A DNA stretch of 64,000 nucleotides from Usnea hakonensis. Its lineage: Eukaryota; Ascomycota; Lecanoromycetes; Lecanorales; Parmeliaceae. Position 1 is the stretch's first letter. Every line of letters begins with the position of its first letter. Shown piece by piece: positions 44,931 through 57,027 of the stretch. Both the position numbers and the translations under genes were made by a program. The notes beneath the pieces are model-generated. The model worked only from the letters and a program-made list of their open reading frames with translations. It made no database searches and was not told the DNA's origin. The DNA is taken from positions 62,001-126,000 of the forward strand of contig BLJB01000073.1 of assembly GCA_013423325.1 (NCBI GenBank). The letters run 5' to 3'.

Positions 44931-45989
44931 CTTTGATCTTGTTTGACCACCGCCAGCGGTGTGGGTCGCAAAGCCTTCGCGTTGATAGTAGCCACCGACG
45001 TACGCTCGGTCCGATGGCTGACCTCCGAGGAGGGAAGCTCTTGCCTCGTGGCCCTGAATTTTGACGGCTGATGGCTGCCAAGCGAAAGTGATGTCGAGAT
45101 GTGCGTCTCTGATTTGAGTCTGCTCGCCTTGCCAAGAGACCAAGTCTTGGAAGGAATAATTCAACGTCAACGCCCTCCTCCGACGTATTGATATGGATTT
45201 TTAACACCAGACCGATTCGCTCTTAAGTATTTGACGAAGCTCCGGTGGTAGGCTCCGGCGGCAGCTTTCGTAGGACTTAAAACGAGATGGAGTTCGAGGT
45301 CTGAGGATCGAGGTTGGACGACGAAGACCAGTCGGGACTTGTAAGCAAGGTTCAAAGTCAAAAGAGAGGTGAACGGTGGTCAAGAGAGAAAGTTAGGAAC
45401 AATGCTGGCTTGTGTGGATTTGTGCTGGCTTTCAGAAGGACGATTGAGATGATGAACTCTGATGGGACTATGGGAGATGTCAGAAACGTCTCTCTTTTCC
45501 TCCCCCCCTGTCCCGGCCTCCAACTAAAATAATTAGTGGTCTAGACTCGATTCGTAATGGCTCGTATTGAAATATCTAAATCAGCGAAGGGTCTCAGAGT
45601 CCAAATGTAAAGAAAGTAATAATGAATGAACGAATAATAATAAGTGTCTCTTGTCTCTTGTCTCTGGAAGGTGCGTCTCATGCACTTATGCAGGGGTTTC
45701 ATAATTTAAGGCGACGAGTATAAATAGTTTTAGAGATGCTGCGCATTAAAATCTTTTTGCTCCGGCTTGCATGAAAATGAAACATCGAACCTACTAAGCA
45801 AGTACATACTTACTTTGGGTACTTCATCATAAGATGCGTACAATAATCATCCCTCAGCTACTCTAGTATACATGCTTTCTCTTGTTTTTTCTTCTTGTAG
45901 ACATGGAGCGCCAAAGCCATGCAATATTCATGCTTAAACTCCCGGAAAATTGACACCACCACCAACACCCTGCTCTTTGAAAACACGGT
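44931..45989. other. Intergenic, no gene recognised
   Basis: 5' region of the UPF0658 gene (-) and 3' region of the kelch-BTB gene (-). Short frames at 45167-45532 show no family features. A TCTCTTGTCTCTTG repeat lies near 45648-45665. Confidence 0.55.
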
Positions 45990-48366
45990 TCAATTCATTT
46001 CCATACCCTCGTCTTCCTGCATCTCATTATCTTCCATCTCTTCAGCTACATGGCCTCCATGTGCTCTGCCTCGTCTTCTTCCCAGCTCACTACCAGATCC
46101 ACCAACACCAACCTTACCACCTCCGAGGCCTCCCACCACCTCCAGTTCCTCCCCTCCAATCACTCTACCGTCCACGTCAATTACCTCGCATAACTCCATC
46201 ATACTGTGTCGAGTTAGACTGCGGAAGCCTTCCGTCCTCACCACACGTCCCCAATGGGTCAAGCAATAATTGGCGGCACGTCTTCGAAGCCATTCCTCTT
46301 TTGCCGTCCCTGCCCGCTCCCACACCACCGCTGCATGCTCGACATCGAGTTCTCGACTGAGTCGACGAACGCAGTGTAGACGCAGCTCTGGCATATCGTA
46401 GACATCAGACATCACAAGCAAGCCAGCGACTTCCCGGAGATCCGGACAGTACTTCGGATGTTTATCGATGCTATCAGTATACAGGTAGTAGAGAAACGCT
46501 CGGACAACGCTGTAGGGCTCTTGTATGTGCATTTTTTTCGTATGAAACTCGGACATTTGCGACTTGTAGACTCGGTTGAAGTGCGGCCACCGAGCTTGCA
46601 ATATTAGCCTATGCACGTGAATAGGAGTAGAAGTCGAATCCGAAGCGTTCAAGAAGTGCGGCGTCAGAGACGCATCTGTAGTTGTGATTGAAGAGGCGGC
46701 CGATGCGTCGTCATCAAGTAATTGATCGTCATTGTTCGCGGTAATAACAAAGTCGCTACCACTTGTCTCTGGTACCTGATCAAACATTGACGCGAGATCA
46801 GCACCAAGACTGCTCATGTGTGAAGTAGTGTGGGTCTCAGAAGCAGGTATTCTAGAACTTTCCACATTAGGCTCCCATGTCGACTCGCTGCCCAGCAATC
46901 CGAATTCGCGAAGGTCTACTGCCAATACATCGCTGAGATACTCTTCGAGATTTGCAGCGCCATTCTCCGAAGGCTCCATTGCACATCCTAAGAGCCAGGC
47001 GGTCGTCCCCTCCTCGTTGACGGCGCAGTAATGCCAACGGTAGGAAGGATCGAATATCTCAGACCCTTCCGCGAGTCGTTGCCACTGTTGAGTACCGAGC
47101 TCGAGAGCTGAAAGGTTGCACTCTGATGGACGGATAGTACCCGCTGGAGTAACAAAGTCCAGTAACGCACCAGAAGAATAGACGTGGAAATGTGTTCCTA
47201 GTGCCGGAGACGGAACATTTGGGCCTGAGACAAACTTTGTGGACGTCATAGCTCCTGGAGCAGCGGGCTTGGCGACAAGGTTAGAGCTGCGAACCTGCAC
47301 ACTACTTGAGTTGGCAGTATAACTACCGCTTGCTCCTGTAACAACAGGCTGCGGAGAGGGGTGTTGGATGAAATGCGAACGCGGGCTTGGCCCTACTCTC
47401 TCGGTTGTCGACTCAGAACTACTGTGTGCAGGCACAGATTTGAAGGCAGGGCTGTTCTTGAGATCCAATGACCATAGTTCGCCAGTACGCTCCATATCAG
47501 GCCCTAGACCGCCAAAGACCCATATGCGGCCTCCCCAGATCCATGTGGAATGATCAAAACGTGGGACGAAGGTCCAGGATCTAGACCATGTCCATGTTTT
47601 GAGGTCGAGATAGCATATCTCATCTAGTGTATAGGTTTCAATGCCAGCTAAACCTCCAACAACGAAAAGCTTGTCGTCGTAGACTGCTGCAGCATGTCTT
47701 GCTCGGCCCTTTGGTATAGGACCCTTTATCTCAGGTTGGGTCCAATAAGAAGTCCTAAGATCGTATATGACGACGTCGGAGAGGTACTCCCGATGTTCAT
47801 TCTCACCACCGTAGACGAGAAGCTTGGAGCCTTGCCACAGGCAAGCGGTATGACCTGACCTTTGTATCAGCTAATATGTCCAAGCCGGGCTACGTCCTCG
47901 ATGTTTACCCATCCGCACGCCTGGTATATCTCCATAATTGTCCACTAGTGTCCATTGCAGCGTGTGGAGATCTAATCTCAGGACATGATTGTAGACTGTT
48001 CGAAGGTCAATTCGGTCTCCGGCTAAGCTTCAAGCGGGCGAATCAGAGTTGCTGGGAAAACTTACCTTCATCAGTGTACTGATCGAAGCCCCCAAAAGCA
48101 TAGATTTGATTGTTTCCACAATAGTTTACCGAAGCATTGACCAAGCAGGCAGGCCTTTGCCCACAGGTCCTTGACACTTTAGGCTTGTAGCTTTCCTTTG
48201 ACATTCGTAATCTTTTGGACGGACTGGCAGGCATGAGATAGGTGTTGTTTGACGAAGATGCGACCGACGCTGGTGGCCTTGCTCCGTGGCCAGATCCATG
48301 CCAAATGCCGGAATACGGTTGTGCTTGTGGGAAGCCAGAACTTATTCCACCCGCTTGCTGGTTCAT
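45990..48366 (-). CDS. Kelch-repeat and BTB-domain protein
   Basis: Adaptor-type protein with N-terminal kelch repeats and a C-terminal BTB/POZ region, 750 aa, exons 48366-48066, 47995-47909 and 47854-45990. Kelch blades are visible as IYAFGGFDQYTDE, KLLVYGGENEHREYLSD, KLFVVGGLAGIETYTLDEICYLDLKTWTW in parts, and RIWVFGGLGPD. The BTB part includes IHVHRLILQARWPHF, AFLYYLYTDSID and GLLVMSDVYDMPELRLHC. The same order occurs in LZTR1 and the S. pombe Ras-pathway protein Ral2, so a Ras-signalling or Cullin-3 adaptor role is possible; that is inference. Between the domains lies a Ser-rich stretch. Both introns (70 and 54 bases) restore blades exactly. The tail is Gly- and Glu-rich. Confidence 0.88.
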
Positions 48367-49087
48367 AGTTTGGAATTATGATACTGTACGTGTCATAGTA
48401 GATGCAAAGGTGTTAAGCAAGGATCCATGGTCCTTGAATTCAATCCGTGAGATAAATGTCGTAGCTAGCGAAGTAGAACGGGATACAAGACTTTGCTTGC
48501 ATTTGATATTGAAGTCCTCTAGGTAATTATCGCCAGCTTCGGAATGTTTCAAGCATTAGGGCCTGATGATTGATGATCTCCGCCCTATAAGGCTGAGCCG
48601 AACTCTCAATTCTCGTCGCTGGGCAACAGCTTTAGCGCTATTGGTCTTCCTATGTTTATCCCAAGACTGGTCTTCCGTTTCTCTTCCCTTCCCTTCACCA
48701 TCATCTCCTCTCCATACACTTCCTCATCTCCAAATCTCTGCATTAATTTGCCAACATCATTACCTTACGTACGAGATACCTCTACAATCCATTAGATCAT
48801 TTCAACCCTGTTGATCTGCTCGACCCACCGATTGCAAGAGCTTCTCTACTAAGGAACCCAATTGACAGCATATTTTCCGGCTACACAGCATCGACTACTA
48901 ACAAAATTACCCAGGATCCATTGAATTGAGACTCTTGGGACCTCGTACGAGCCCGGAACTATAACAGCGACATTTGACAACCTCTCGCTGGTCAATTGGA
49001 CATCACTAACCTAAGGACCATCGGTCTTTTTCACAGCAACAACGATCGATACATTAAATTGTCCATTCGATCACATCATTACTTGCA
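48367..49087. other. Divergent promoter of kelch-BTB gene and Cdc20
   Basis: About 720 bases with C/T-rich tracts toward the Cdc20 start. No gene recognised. Confidence 0.6.
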
Positions 49088-50996
49088 ATGGCAACTGCTT
49101 CAGTGTCAACCCCGCTGAAGAGTCACCGAGGTATCTTCTCCACACGCACAGCTGGCGGACGTTTACCACTCACACCGTCACCACGTACAAGAACAACAAG
49201 CTTTGCTACCAATGTCTCAAACACATCATCTCCGTTTACACCTCCTCGCCAGACAGCTGAATCCAATCGCATAGTCTCTCAGTCTGCATATGGTAATGTG
49301 ACTTCATATCTCTCAAGATCAACGTCGAGGAATACTTACCGAGACTCACCAAAATCAAATATCGCCAAAGCGAAGAAGTCCCCGAAGCATCTCGAGCTCG
49401 GTGTGTCGGACTGGACGTTGACTGGGACTGGGACAACCGTTGGGCAAACGCCATCAAAGAGTGTCAGCCGAAAGAAAGGTCCACTTCGAACAAGATCGGG
49501 CAAGACTACTATCCGCCTTGAAGCTGGAGATCGTTTCATTCCTAATAGAAATGCAAGCGAGGGTATAACCACCGCTGGTTCTGGCAAGCCTGATGAGAGC
49601 CAACGACCAAAGACTAGCAATGGTGAGGGTTCGACGGTCCTGGCGAATTCTGTCAGTGCATTTGATCTTGGTGGCCTCGCTGCAGACGATGATGTCACAG
49701 CGGTGCTTGAGGGCCTCAACCTAGAAGATGGTGACGAAGTATCTTCATACACGAAGCCTGCCCCTGATACCCTAGCGTATGAATCGTCGTTGGCAAGTGC
49801 ATGTGGTGTTTCACTCAATACTCGCATCCTCGCCTTCAAGCCCGCACCACCTGAGTCTTCAAAGCCGATAGATCTCCGCTCACAATACAATCGTCCATTG
49901 AAGCATGTCAATACAGCTTCTGCCCAGTTTCGACGAAGAGTATTGACTGCCCCAGAGCGAGTTTTAGATGCTCCTGGTCTCGTCGATGACTATTACCTTA
50001 ACCTCCTGGATTGGAGTTCCGGCAATCAAGTAGCAATCGGGCTCGAGCGCAACGTCTACGTCTGGTCCGCTGAATCTGGCACAGTCAGCTGCTTACTAGA
50101 GACCGCCGCAGACACTTATGTTAGCAGCGTGAAATGGAGTGGAGATGGTGCTTATGTTGGGGTTGGTCTTGGCTCGGGCGAAGTGCAGATCTGGGATGTG
50201 GAAGAAGGTACTAAGCTTCGGAGCATGCATGGCCATGACACGCGCGTTGGAGTTATGGGCTGGAACAAGCACATCCTATCGACAGGCGCGAGAAGTGGCT
50301 TGGTTTACAATCACGATGTTCGCGTCGCCCAACACAAAGTTGCTGAGCTTGTCTCGCACACTTCAGAAGTCTGTGGTCTTGAATGGAGAGCGGATGGTGC
50401 CCAGCTTGCCACCGGCGGCAATGATAATCTTGTTTCTATCTGGGATGCTCGGTCTCTGGGTGCACCCAAATTTCAGAAAACAAACCATCGCGCGGCAGTC
50501 AAAGCTCTCAGTTGGTGCCCGTGGCAGCCAAACTTATTGGCTACCGGTGGAGGCTCGTATGACAGACACATTCATTTCTGGAACACGACAACAGGTGCTC
50601 GGACGAACAGCATTGACACTGGCTCCCAAGTGACTAGCCTTCGCTGGAGCAACCATTACAAGGAAATCGTCAGCTCCAGCGGCTTCCCAGACAATTCCCT
50701 CAGCATCTGGAGCTACCCGACCCTGGTCCGAAACGTGGAAATACCCGCACATGAAACCAGAGTCCTCCATAGCTGCTTGAGCCCTGATGGCCAGATGCTG
50801 GCAACAGCGGGTAAGTCGTGGAGTGTTCTTGTTGAGATGCTGGACTGCTAGCTAATCATATGACCTAGCTGCGGATGAGAGTCTCAAGTTTTGGAAGATT
50901 TTCGAGAAGAAGCCTGGATCTGCATCAACAATTTCGAGGGAAGGTGGCGTGACGGGCAAAGGAGGTGATATTGCAAAGCAGATGACGATACGGTAA
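49088..50996 (+). CDS. CDC20: APC/C activator Cdc20
   Basis: WD40 co-activator that recruits substrates to the anaphase-promoting complex at the metaphase-anaphase transition; target of the spindle checkpoint. 616 aa, exons 49088-50810 and 50869-50996. Visible: a Ser/Thr-Pro-rich N-terminus, the C-box DRFIPNR (residues 148-154), a seven-bladed WD40 propeller from about 295 (YYLNLLDWSSGN, IWDVEEGTKL, GGNDNLVSIWDARS, GGGSYDRHIHFWN) and the C-terminal IR dipeptide (MTIR) that docks on the APC/C. The 58-base intron near the end restores the last blade (LATAAADESLKFWKIF). No KEN box is seen. Cdc20 is favoured over Cdh1 by the propeller sequence, with moderate certainty. Confidence 0.92.
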
Positions 50997-51655
50997 ACCT
51001 CACAAATTGTTAATGTGATACTTTGAGATTCATGTCTGTCAATTGCAAGTCTTTCTGTAAGGATGAAGGTCTCTTCATTTCAGACTGCGATGGAGTCTGG
51101 GTTTTCTCAGCGGTGGATAATACTGCTCATACGTGCGCTCTGAGCCGGCCTTTGTACATTAATAGCGAATCAACACACTCATTCACTTATACGAATCTGA
51201 CAGGCCAAAAGAATGAAAGTGATGAGGTTCTGCTATGACAAATTAAAAGGTGCCAGCCAGTGTTCAGTTTGCCAAAATCTGGATGATTATGTAAGTAATC
51301 TTGGCACACTTTGCACCCTTCAATAATTCCCGTCAATCCAAACTCAACCTTTATTTACAACACCTCTGTTGTCAATAGTGGTGATACTTACCACTCCGAT
51401 CAACAACAATCAGAACAGAATACGACAGCGGCAAGCGGAAAGTGTAAAGGGAAAGAGCAGACTAAGGGATGAGAGACTGAAGTGAAGCCGAGTGTCTGCG
51501 AGACACGGCCGCAGAACAAGACCTTAAGCTTTGTTTTACAAAGAGAACGAGCACCTCGTTTTCCACGTCACTAAGGCGGCAAGCTCTAATCCAGTTCGAC
51601 CTCGTATCTGGCCTCGCCCTTTTGGAGTATAACATCCTGTTGGATCACAGGCGGG
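50997..51655. other. Intergenic, no gene recognised
   Basis: Between Cdc20 and TFIIA, both on the plus strand. No supported coding frame. Confidence 0.6.
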
Positions 51656-53426
51656 ATGTCGAACCAGCTTGTGGTCAGTCTGCTCTTGCCAGCCAGACTC
51701 TCCCAGCAGCCCCAGACTCCATCCCTTTGATATCATGCAGGTGCTGAAAGCAGACATATTTTTGACAGGGTACCGTGTACCAGCGCATCATGGACGATGT
51801 GATTGAGAATTGCCAAACCACCTTCGAAGAAGACGGAGTCAATCAGCAAACGCTGGACGATTTGAGAAAGGTAGGTCTTCTTTTTTCCAGCTGGTCGTTG
51901 TGGTCAGCTCTGTCGCATCAAGTTATTGTCATCGTCGCTGGCAGCATCTTCTGTATCGTTTCTGCGTTGAGAGTTGTTCAGATCAAGAAATTTGGGTTCT
52001 CTATTGATGCTTCAAGCCAAATACTGGCTTGGCGCAATGTTCGATTTTTTGGGGGTGGGCGAAATTTGTCCGAATTTTGGGGGGATGCCGAGCATTTGAC
52101 TCATTTTTATGCTGCGCCCCGCTATTTTCCACTTTTTACTTCAATCTTACTGCCTAGTCAGCTTTGCCGAGATCTCAATATCTCAAATCGCAACTTTAAC
52201 CGATCCTATACCAATTGGCTGCCCTACCTCCTTCAATATTCGAAAAGATGGAAAGGTCGGTTCACTGACGCTTCTACATTTACAGACTTGGCAAAACAAG
52301 CTTTCAGCACTTCACATCGGAACTTTCCCATGGGAGCCTCCTCCAGCGCCCCAGCCAATGACAAATCCTACAGTCCCATCAAATGTTCCCCGTCCGCAGC
52401 AGGTTCCTTCCTCCGGAGTGCCAACTGCTCCGACGTCAACCCAAAGCAATGGTGCTGGTCCAGTTCGCATTAAGACGGAGCCAGGTTACGAACAACAAGG
52501 CTTTCAGAATAATGGACTTCCTCCAACCTACGGTAATACGATTGCTCAGCAACGAGCAGCAGCAAACCTCCAGCAGAAGTTCGGTGCCGGTGCCAACGTT
52601 CAAATTAGCCAGCTTCAGGCTCAAGCGGCTATGGGTAACCCTGGTGTTCAGCCACAACGAAGCCCCATGAACATTCAACTACCTCCGCAAATGACGGACC
52701 AACAGAGGCAGGAACAGGCCGAATTTAAGAGACGTCAGCAGGCGCAACAGTACCAGAATCTTCAGCATGCCCAACAGAGGCCTATGGTCAACAATGCCCA
52801 GACTGACGGTGCTGACGAATGGGACGGCTACGTTGCTCAGCGGCGCCTTGATGCGTCGAAGGATCCTAACAAAGTTCACGAAGCAGACCTGACCATCAGG
52901 CAGCAAGTCCAACAGATGAACCGTTCCATGGAAGGGGGAGGCCTGATGATGCCGCTTTCGGATCAGTCGAAGTTGCCTCAGTTGAAAAAGCGCAAAAACC
53001 TCCACGCAGAGACTGGCCCTAGTACCTCATCTCCCAATCCAGCGGCAGCTCAAGCAGCAGGGTCTACGCCCGTTTCCAGAATTCTGCAAATGGATGGGAA
53101 TGAAGACGACGATGAGGATGACAAGACTGGCATCAAGGACGAGCTTTTTGACGATGATGAAGATGCAATCAACTCTGATCTTGACGACCCAGATGACAAT
53201 GTCATTGAAGAAGAGCCGGAGGATGGACGCCCGCAGCAGATTATGCTCTGCACCTACGACAAAGTTGCACGCGTGAAGAATAAGTGGAAGTGCACTCTGA
53301 AAGATGGGGTACTGACAACTGGAGGCAAAGAGTAAGCTGGAATAATTTAGTACGATTGGGAGTTTTGCTGCTAATGGCGATTACAGATACGTCTTCCATC
53401 GAGCCCAGGGCGAGTTTGAGTGGTAG
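51656..53426 (+). CDS. TOA1: Transcription factor IIA large subunit (Toa1)
   Basis: Large (alpha-beta) subunit of TFIIA, which stabilises TBP on promoter DNA. 401 aa, exons 51656-51673, 51769-51870, 52286-53331 and 53387-53426. The 18-base first exon gives MSNQLV, joined to GTVYQRIMDDVIENCQ and DGVNQQTLDDLRK, then TWQNKLSALHIGTFPW: the N-terminal four-helix-bundle half. A long Gln/Pro-rich spacer and an acidic patch (EDDDEDD, DDDEDAINSDLDDPDD) lead to the beta-barrel half, IMLCTYDKVARVKNKWKCTLKDGVL, closing with EYVFHRAQGEFEW. Intron 2 is unusually long for this window at 415 bases. Every splice restores the family sequence, so the model is strong. Confidence 0.95.
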
Positions 53427-53912
53427 GAATAAGAAGTCTAACCCGGGGACGTGTGTTGGCATTCAGACTGATGCTGCTGAGAGTTCGACTCTTGAAATTT
53501 GGCGCTAAAGGCGCCGGGTGGTTTCTCTTGCTAGTGCAACCAATGTTTCCAGTGAGGTGGACTGAAAATTGACGTAATGGAGGTCTTATCATGGGCGGAG
53601 GAAAGTTGTAGCAGCTGTCTTGCTGCTCTTTCATTGAAGCTGGCCAGGAGAAGATCTGGTAGCCTTCAATTTACGACCTTTGCGAAAATTGAACAGATAG
53701 GCGATACCTACTGATGTCTACCTGCCTTACCTGAGACTCTAGAAATAGATGCGCTAGGATCTAATGAAAGTGTGTAAAGAGAATGCCAATTTGCGAAGTT
53801 CGTTTGTTAGGAAAGGCTCGATAAAATAATTTGAGGAGGGAGCTTGCGACAAGTTTCGTAGCTCTCGTGACCTTACATTACACACATTTCCAAAAAATCA
53901 ATCACAACCATC
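53427..53912. other. Intergenic, no gene recognised
   Basis: Between TFIIA and the RidA-family gene. Only short random frames. Confidence 0.6.
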
Positions 53913-54491
53913 ATGCCTACAAGGGTTGCAGTCAAGACCGACAAAGCTCCCCCGCCTCTACCCGTCTACTCGCAAGCCATCATTTGCAATGGCATTGTGT
54001 ACTGCTCTGGACAGGTAGCGATGCATCCCGAGACAAAGGCCATAGTAGAGGGGGGGATTTCTGAGCGAACCGTAAGCTATACGATGATGTATCATTTTCT
54101 ATTTGTTGAGACAAAGGAATAATCATTCATACACAGGTACAATGCTTCAAGAATCTCTCCGCCGTACTTGAAGAGGCCGGATCAAGCTTGAAGAATGTGG
54201 TAAGTATTGGAAATATTGGTTGAAAGAACTACTGCCAATTCCCAACAGGTAAGGGTCGGCGTCTTCTTGACTGACATGGCCAACTTCGCCGCCATGAACA
54301 GAGTCTATGAGACTTTCTTTGAGGATCCTAAGCCAGTATGTAGCTCCATGACTCCCCTGTTATCGTCCCTTCGGACAAGCCGAAAGGAATACACTAATGG
54401 CGGTGCATTCTACCAGTGCCGCACGTGTGTAGCCGTCAAGGAGCTTCCCATGAAAACTGATGTCGAAATCGAATTGATCGCCCATCTGTAG
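53913..54491 (+). CDS. RidA/YjgF/UK114 family protein (Hmf1/Mmf1-like)
   Basis: Small enamine/imine deaminase family protein that clears reactive 2-aminoacrylate formed by PLP enzymes. 127 aa, the normal family length, from four exons: 53913-54071, 54137-54199, 54249-54335 and 54417-54491. Landmarks are PVYSQAIICNGIVYCSGQV, the CFKNLSAVLEEAGSSLKNV helix, the YETFF segment, and CRTCVAVKELPMKTDVEIELIA, which carries the conserved arginine that binds the substrate carboxylate. All three introns are phase 0 (65, 49 and 81 bases). No mitochondrial presequence is evident, so it is probably cytosolic. Confidence 0.95.
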
Positions 54492-55052
54492 GTAAGCGCT
54501 TTTTCTATCGTGAAGACAAAGCTCCAAGGTAATAATGCTGTGGCAGTACCGCTGATGAGGGCCTTCGGGCGCAGCATCAGACCTCAGAGTCAGTCTCGAC
54601 ACGCATCCCTTTTGTAGGCGACCTTTAGAGTGATAGCCTTGCATCTACCAGAGATCGAATATATGTATGGCTTGTGACATGACTGGAAAAGGTATACCTG
54701 TCTTGGGCTCATGTCCGAAAGCGGAAAGCCTGCTATGATACCTTGTCTTTGAGCTTAATATTGATGATACTATCTCCTACTGCTGAAGTCTCAATCAATC
54801 TCTGTGTTTTTCAAATTTTGAAAGACTTCATTTTGTCCTTTGTCCTAATTCCCTTCACATTACGCGGCCGCATGCGGACATGAAGTGAGATATTGGAGAC
54901 AAAGCATCAACATTCCCGTTTAGGCAGAATGGCTTTCATTGTGTGGAGAATTTTGCATCCGATAAAGTACTCCCTCCTACATGGATTTCCTTCAGCCACG
55001 CCCACCGTGCGAGTAGCTATTTATCAATTGCACGTCTTCCAAATCCGCTACC
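54492..55052. other. Intergenic, no gene recognised
   Basis: Between the RidA-family gene and the unrecognised gene; nothing supported. Confidence 0.6.
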
Positions 55053-56867
55053 ATGTCAACCAGAACAAGCACCCGCGCAAGTATAGTCTCGAATTCTCAC
55101 ATGACTCGCCTGGAAGTTCAGGAAAGTCTGAAGCCATACCCAAAAAGATCAGCGGAGAACAACCACATTCAAGCTCCACCTGCCAAAGTGCGAAAGCTCT
55201 TACACTCTGGTACGGCAACACAAAGCGTATCTGTTGAGATCCCAGTCAAAACCCTGGCTTCAGCCCTCAAGCGAAGCCACGAGAATGCTTCTCTCACTGG
55301 TAAGTTTTGGCTGCTTGATGTTACACTTGGACAAGTGAGGCTAATATTGTGCGCTGTAGAAGCCCCGCCCGTTGTTGGTGTACAGGCCAAGCGGTCGCCG
55401 GGAAAAGTGCGATTCACTAGGCAAGAGCCGATGCAGGAGAGTCGTCGCTCTTCTAGAATACAAACCCACGAGAACACTCAGATGCCCGGTAACACCGTCC
55501 AAGTCGTGGTGCAAATACCGAGGGTGGAAGACGGAAGTGGAGACATGAAAGGCAACAGCCCACCGGGAAAGATTCAAGGTGAATTTGAGAAGGACGACCA
55601 GACCAACATCGTCACAACGCAATTCAAACAAGCCCAGAAAGTCGCTCCAAACCAAGATGCTGACTTCCAAGCCCGCTATCTGAAGCTAAAGTGTCTGGCC
55701 TGGAACTGGGTCCAGAACCACTTCCCAGACACCACTCCCGAAACCGAGCAACCCCTCAACCTCCTCCACCTAGCCCATACGTCTCCCCAATTGATGGAAT
55801 ACGCCAACTGGATATCCTGCTGCGGGAAGAAGAGAACATGGGAAGACGTCTTCAACAAGCAGAGATCGAAGCTCGTGTACGGTATATTGGGCAAGATGCT
55901 TGAAGTGCACGTCTTTGGGCATGAAATGTTTGGCGCCGATCAAGCGCAGCTGCAAGCATTGAGGGAGCTGGATCTGGAGCTCGTCAATAGAGATGGTAAA
56001 TCATGTCTTCCCTTCCTTTTACCCCCCCCCCTCTCCCCACCTAGTAAACCATCCATTTACTTGTCTCGAAAACCTAACGACCGAGTCTACCCCCCAGCCT
56101 TCCACCGCCAAAAACACCGCGCCCACCAAATCCTCGCCTTCCTCCCCACCCCCGCCATCTCCCCCCCAAACCTCCACCACGCCCTCACCGCCCTCCACGC
56201 CTCCTTCCTCGAAATGCTCTCCCCCCTCCTCCTTCTCCCCTTCCCCCCACCCCCAACCCTCCACCCCCACCTCCTCGCCCTCCTCCTCAAAGCCGCCTCC
56301 CTCTCCCTCGCCATGCGTCGCGCCCGCGACACGGTCTACTACTGGGAACCCCACCCGGCCGTCGGCGCCCTCTTCGATCCCGAATGCATGCATATCTGCA
56401 ACCAGACCGAACACCGGGACGAGCATGATTGGCGCAGGAATACGGACGTGGAGGTCGTGACGATGGCGGGGTGGCCGGGCTGTGTGGCGTATCGTCCTGG
56501 GAATGCGGTCGATGCGAAGGAGAAGAAGATGACGACGGATGATGAAAAGGACCACGACAAAAACAACGAGAAACCCAACGACGCGAAGCTCACGACCCAC
56601 AGGATCGGCAGCGCAGAAGTGTGCGTCACGTTCGGCCCCGCCGTCTTGCCCGCGCGCCTGGAGGCGGGGAACTGGCTGGGCAAGAGGCTGCGGGTCGAGA
56701 TGGCGGAGAGGGATGCGGTGCGCAGGGCCAGGGCGAGGAGCGAGGCTATCAAGAGGAATGTGGCGGGCGTCGGGGTCGCCGTGTCGGCGATCTTGGGGCT
56801 CGAGTATGTGCTTGTTAATCCGTGGGTTTGGGAGGAGGCGAGGGGGTTTTTGGGGGGGTTTGTTTGA
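55053..56867 (+). CDS. Unrecognised protein with C-terminal hydrophobic segment
   Basis: I do not recognise a family. Exons 55053-55299, 55360-55995 and 56098-56867 give 550 aa. The N-terminal third is basic and Ser/Lys/Arg-rich (PAKVRKL, RSPGKVRFTR). The middle has a structured-looking helical stretch around LKLKCLAWNWVQNHFPD and QRSKLVYGILGKMLEVHVFGHEMFG. After a Pro/Leu-rich region comes AMRRARDTVYYWEPHPAVGALFDPECMH, then VCVTFGPAVLPARLEAG, and near the end VAGVGVAVSAILGLEYVLV, a possible membrane segment. Both introns (60 and 102 bases) are multiples of three and free of stops; I infer them from GT-AG sites and a CCTAAC branch site in the second. Exon 3 is extremely C-rich on its coding strand. 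Probably a fungus-specific conserved protein. Confidence 0.7.
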   Translation: MSTRTSTRASIVSNSHMTRLEVQESLKPYPKRSAENNHIQAPPAKVRKLLHSGTATQSVSVEIPVKTLASALKRSHENASLTGKFWLLDVTLGQVRLILCAVEAPPVVGVQAKRSPGKVRFTRQEPMQESRRSSRIQTHENTQMPGNTVQVVVQIPRVEDGSGDMKGNSPPGKIQGEFEKDDQTNIVTTQFKQAQKVAPNQDADFQARYLKLKCLAWNWVQNHFPDTTPETEQPLNLLHLAHTSPQLMEYANWISCCGKKRTWEDVFNKQRSKLVYGILGKMLEVHVFGHEMFGADQAQLQALRELDLELVNRDGKSCLPFLLPPPLSPPSKPSIYLSRKPNDRVYPPAFHRQKHRAHQILAFLPTPAISPPNLHHALTALHASFLEMLSPLLLLPFPPPPTLHPHLLALLLKAASLSLAMRRARDTVYYWEPHPAVGALFDPECMHICNQTEHRDEHDWRRNTDVEVVTMAGWPGCVAYRPGNAVDAKEKKMTTDDEKDHDKNNEKPNDAKLTTHRIGSAEVCVTFGPAVLPARLEAGNWLGKRLRVEMAERDAVRRARARSEAIKRNVAGVGVAVSAILGLEYVLVNPWVWEEARGFLGGFV

Positions 56868-57027
56868 GGTGGGGTGGGGTGGGGGAGGCTGTTGGAGGGG
56901 GGGGTGTTGGCGAGGTGGGAAGGGAGGGACTTGTTATTAGTCTTTTTTTAGATTCGGGGATGCTTTTTATGAATTAGTTTTTTTCCTTCTTCTTCGTGCT
57001 AGTAGAGCGCACTGCTGTCTATGCTAT
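56868..57027. other. Short convergent spacer
   Basis: G-rich 160-base spacer between the unrecognised gene (+) and the potassium transporter (-). Nothing recognised. Confidence 0.5.

Noticed and set aside
56019..56600. 193-codon minus-strand frame rich in Gly/Glu/Val
   Set aside because: Antisense of the C-rich exon 3 of the 55053-56867 gene. The apparent composition is produced by strand skew.
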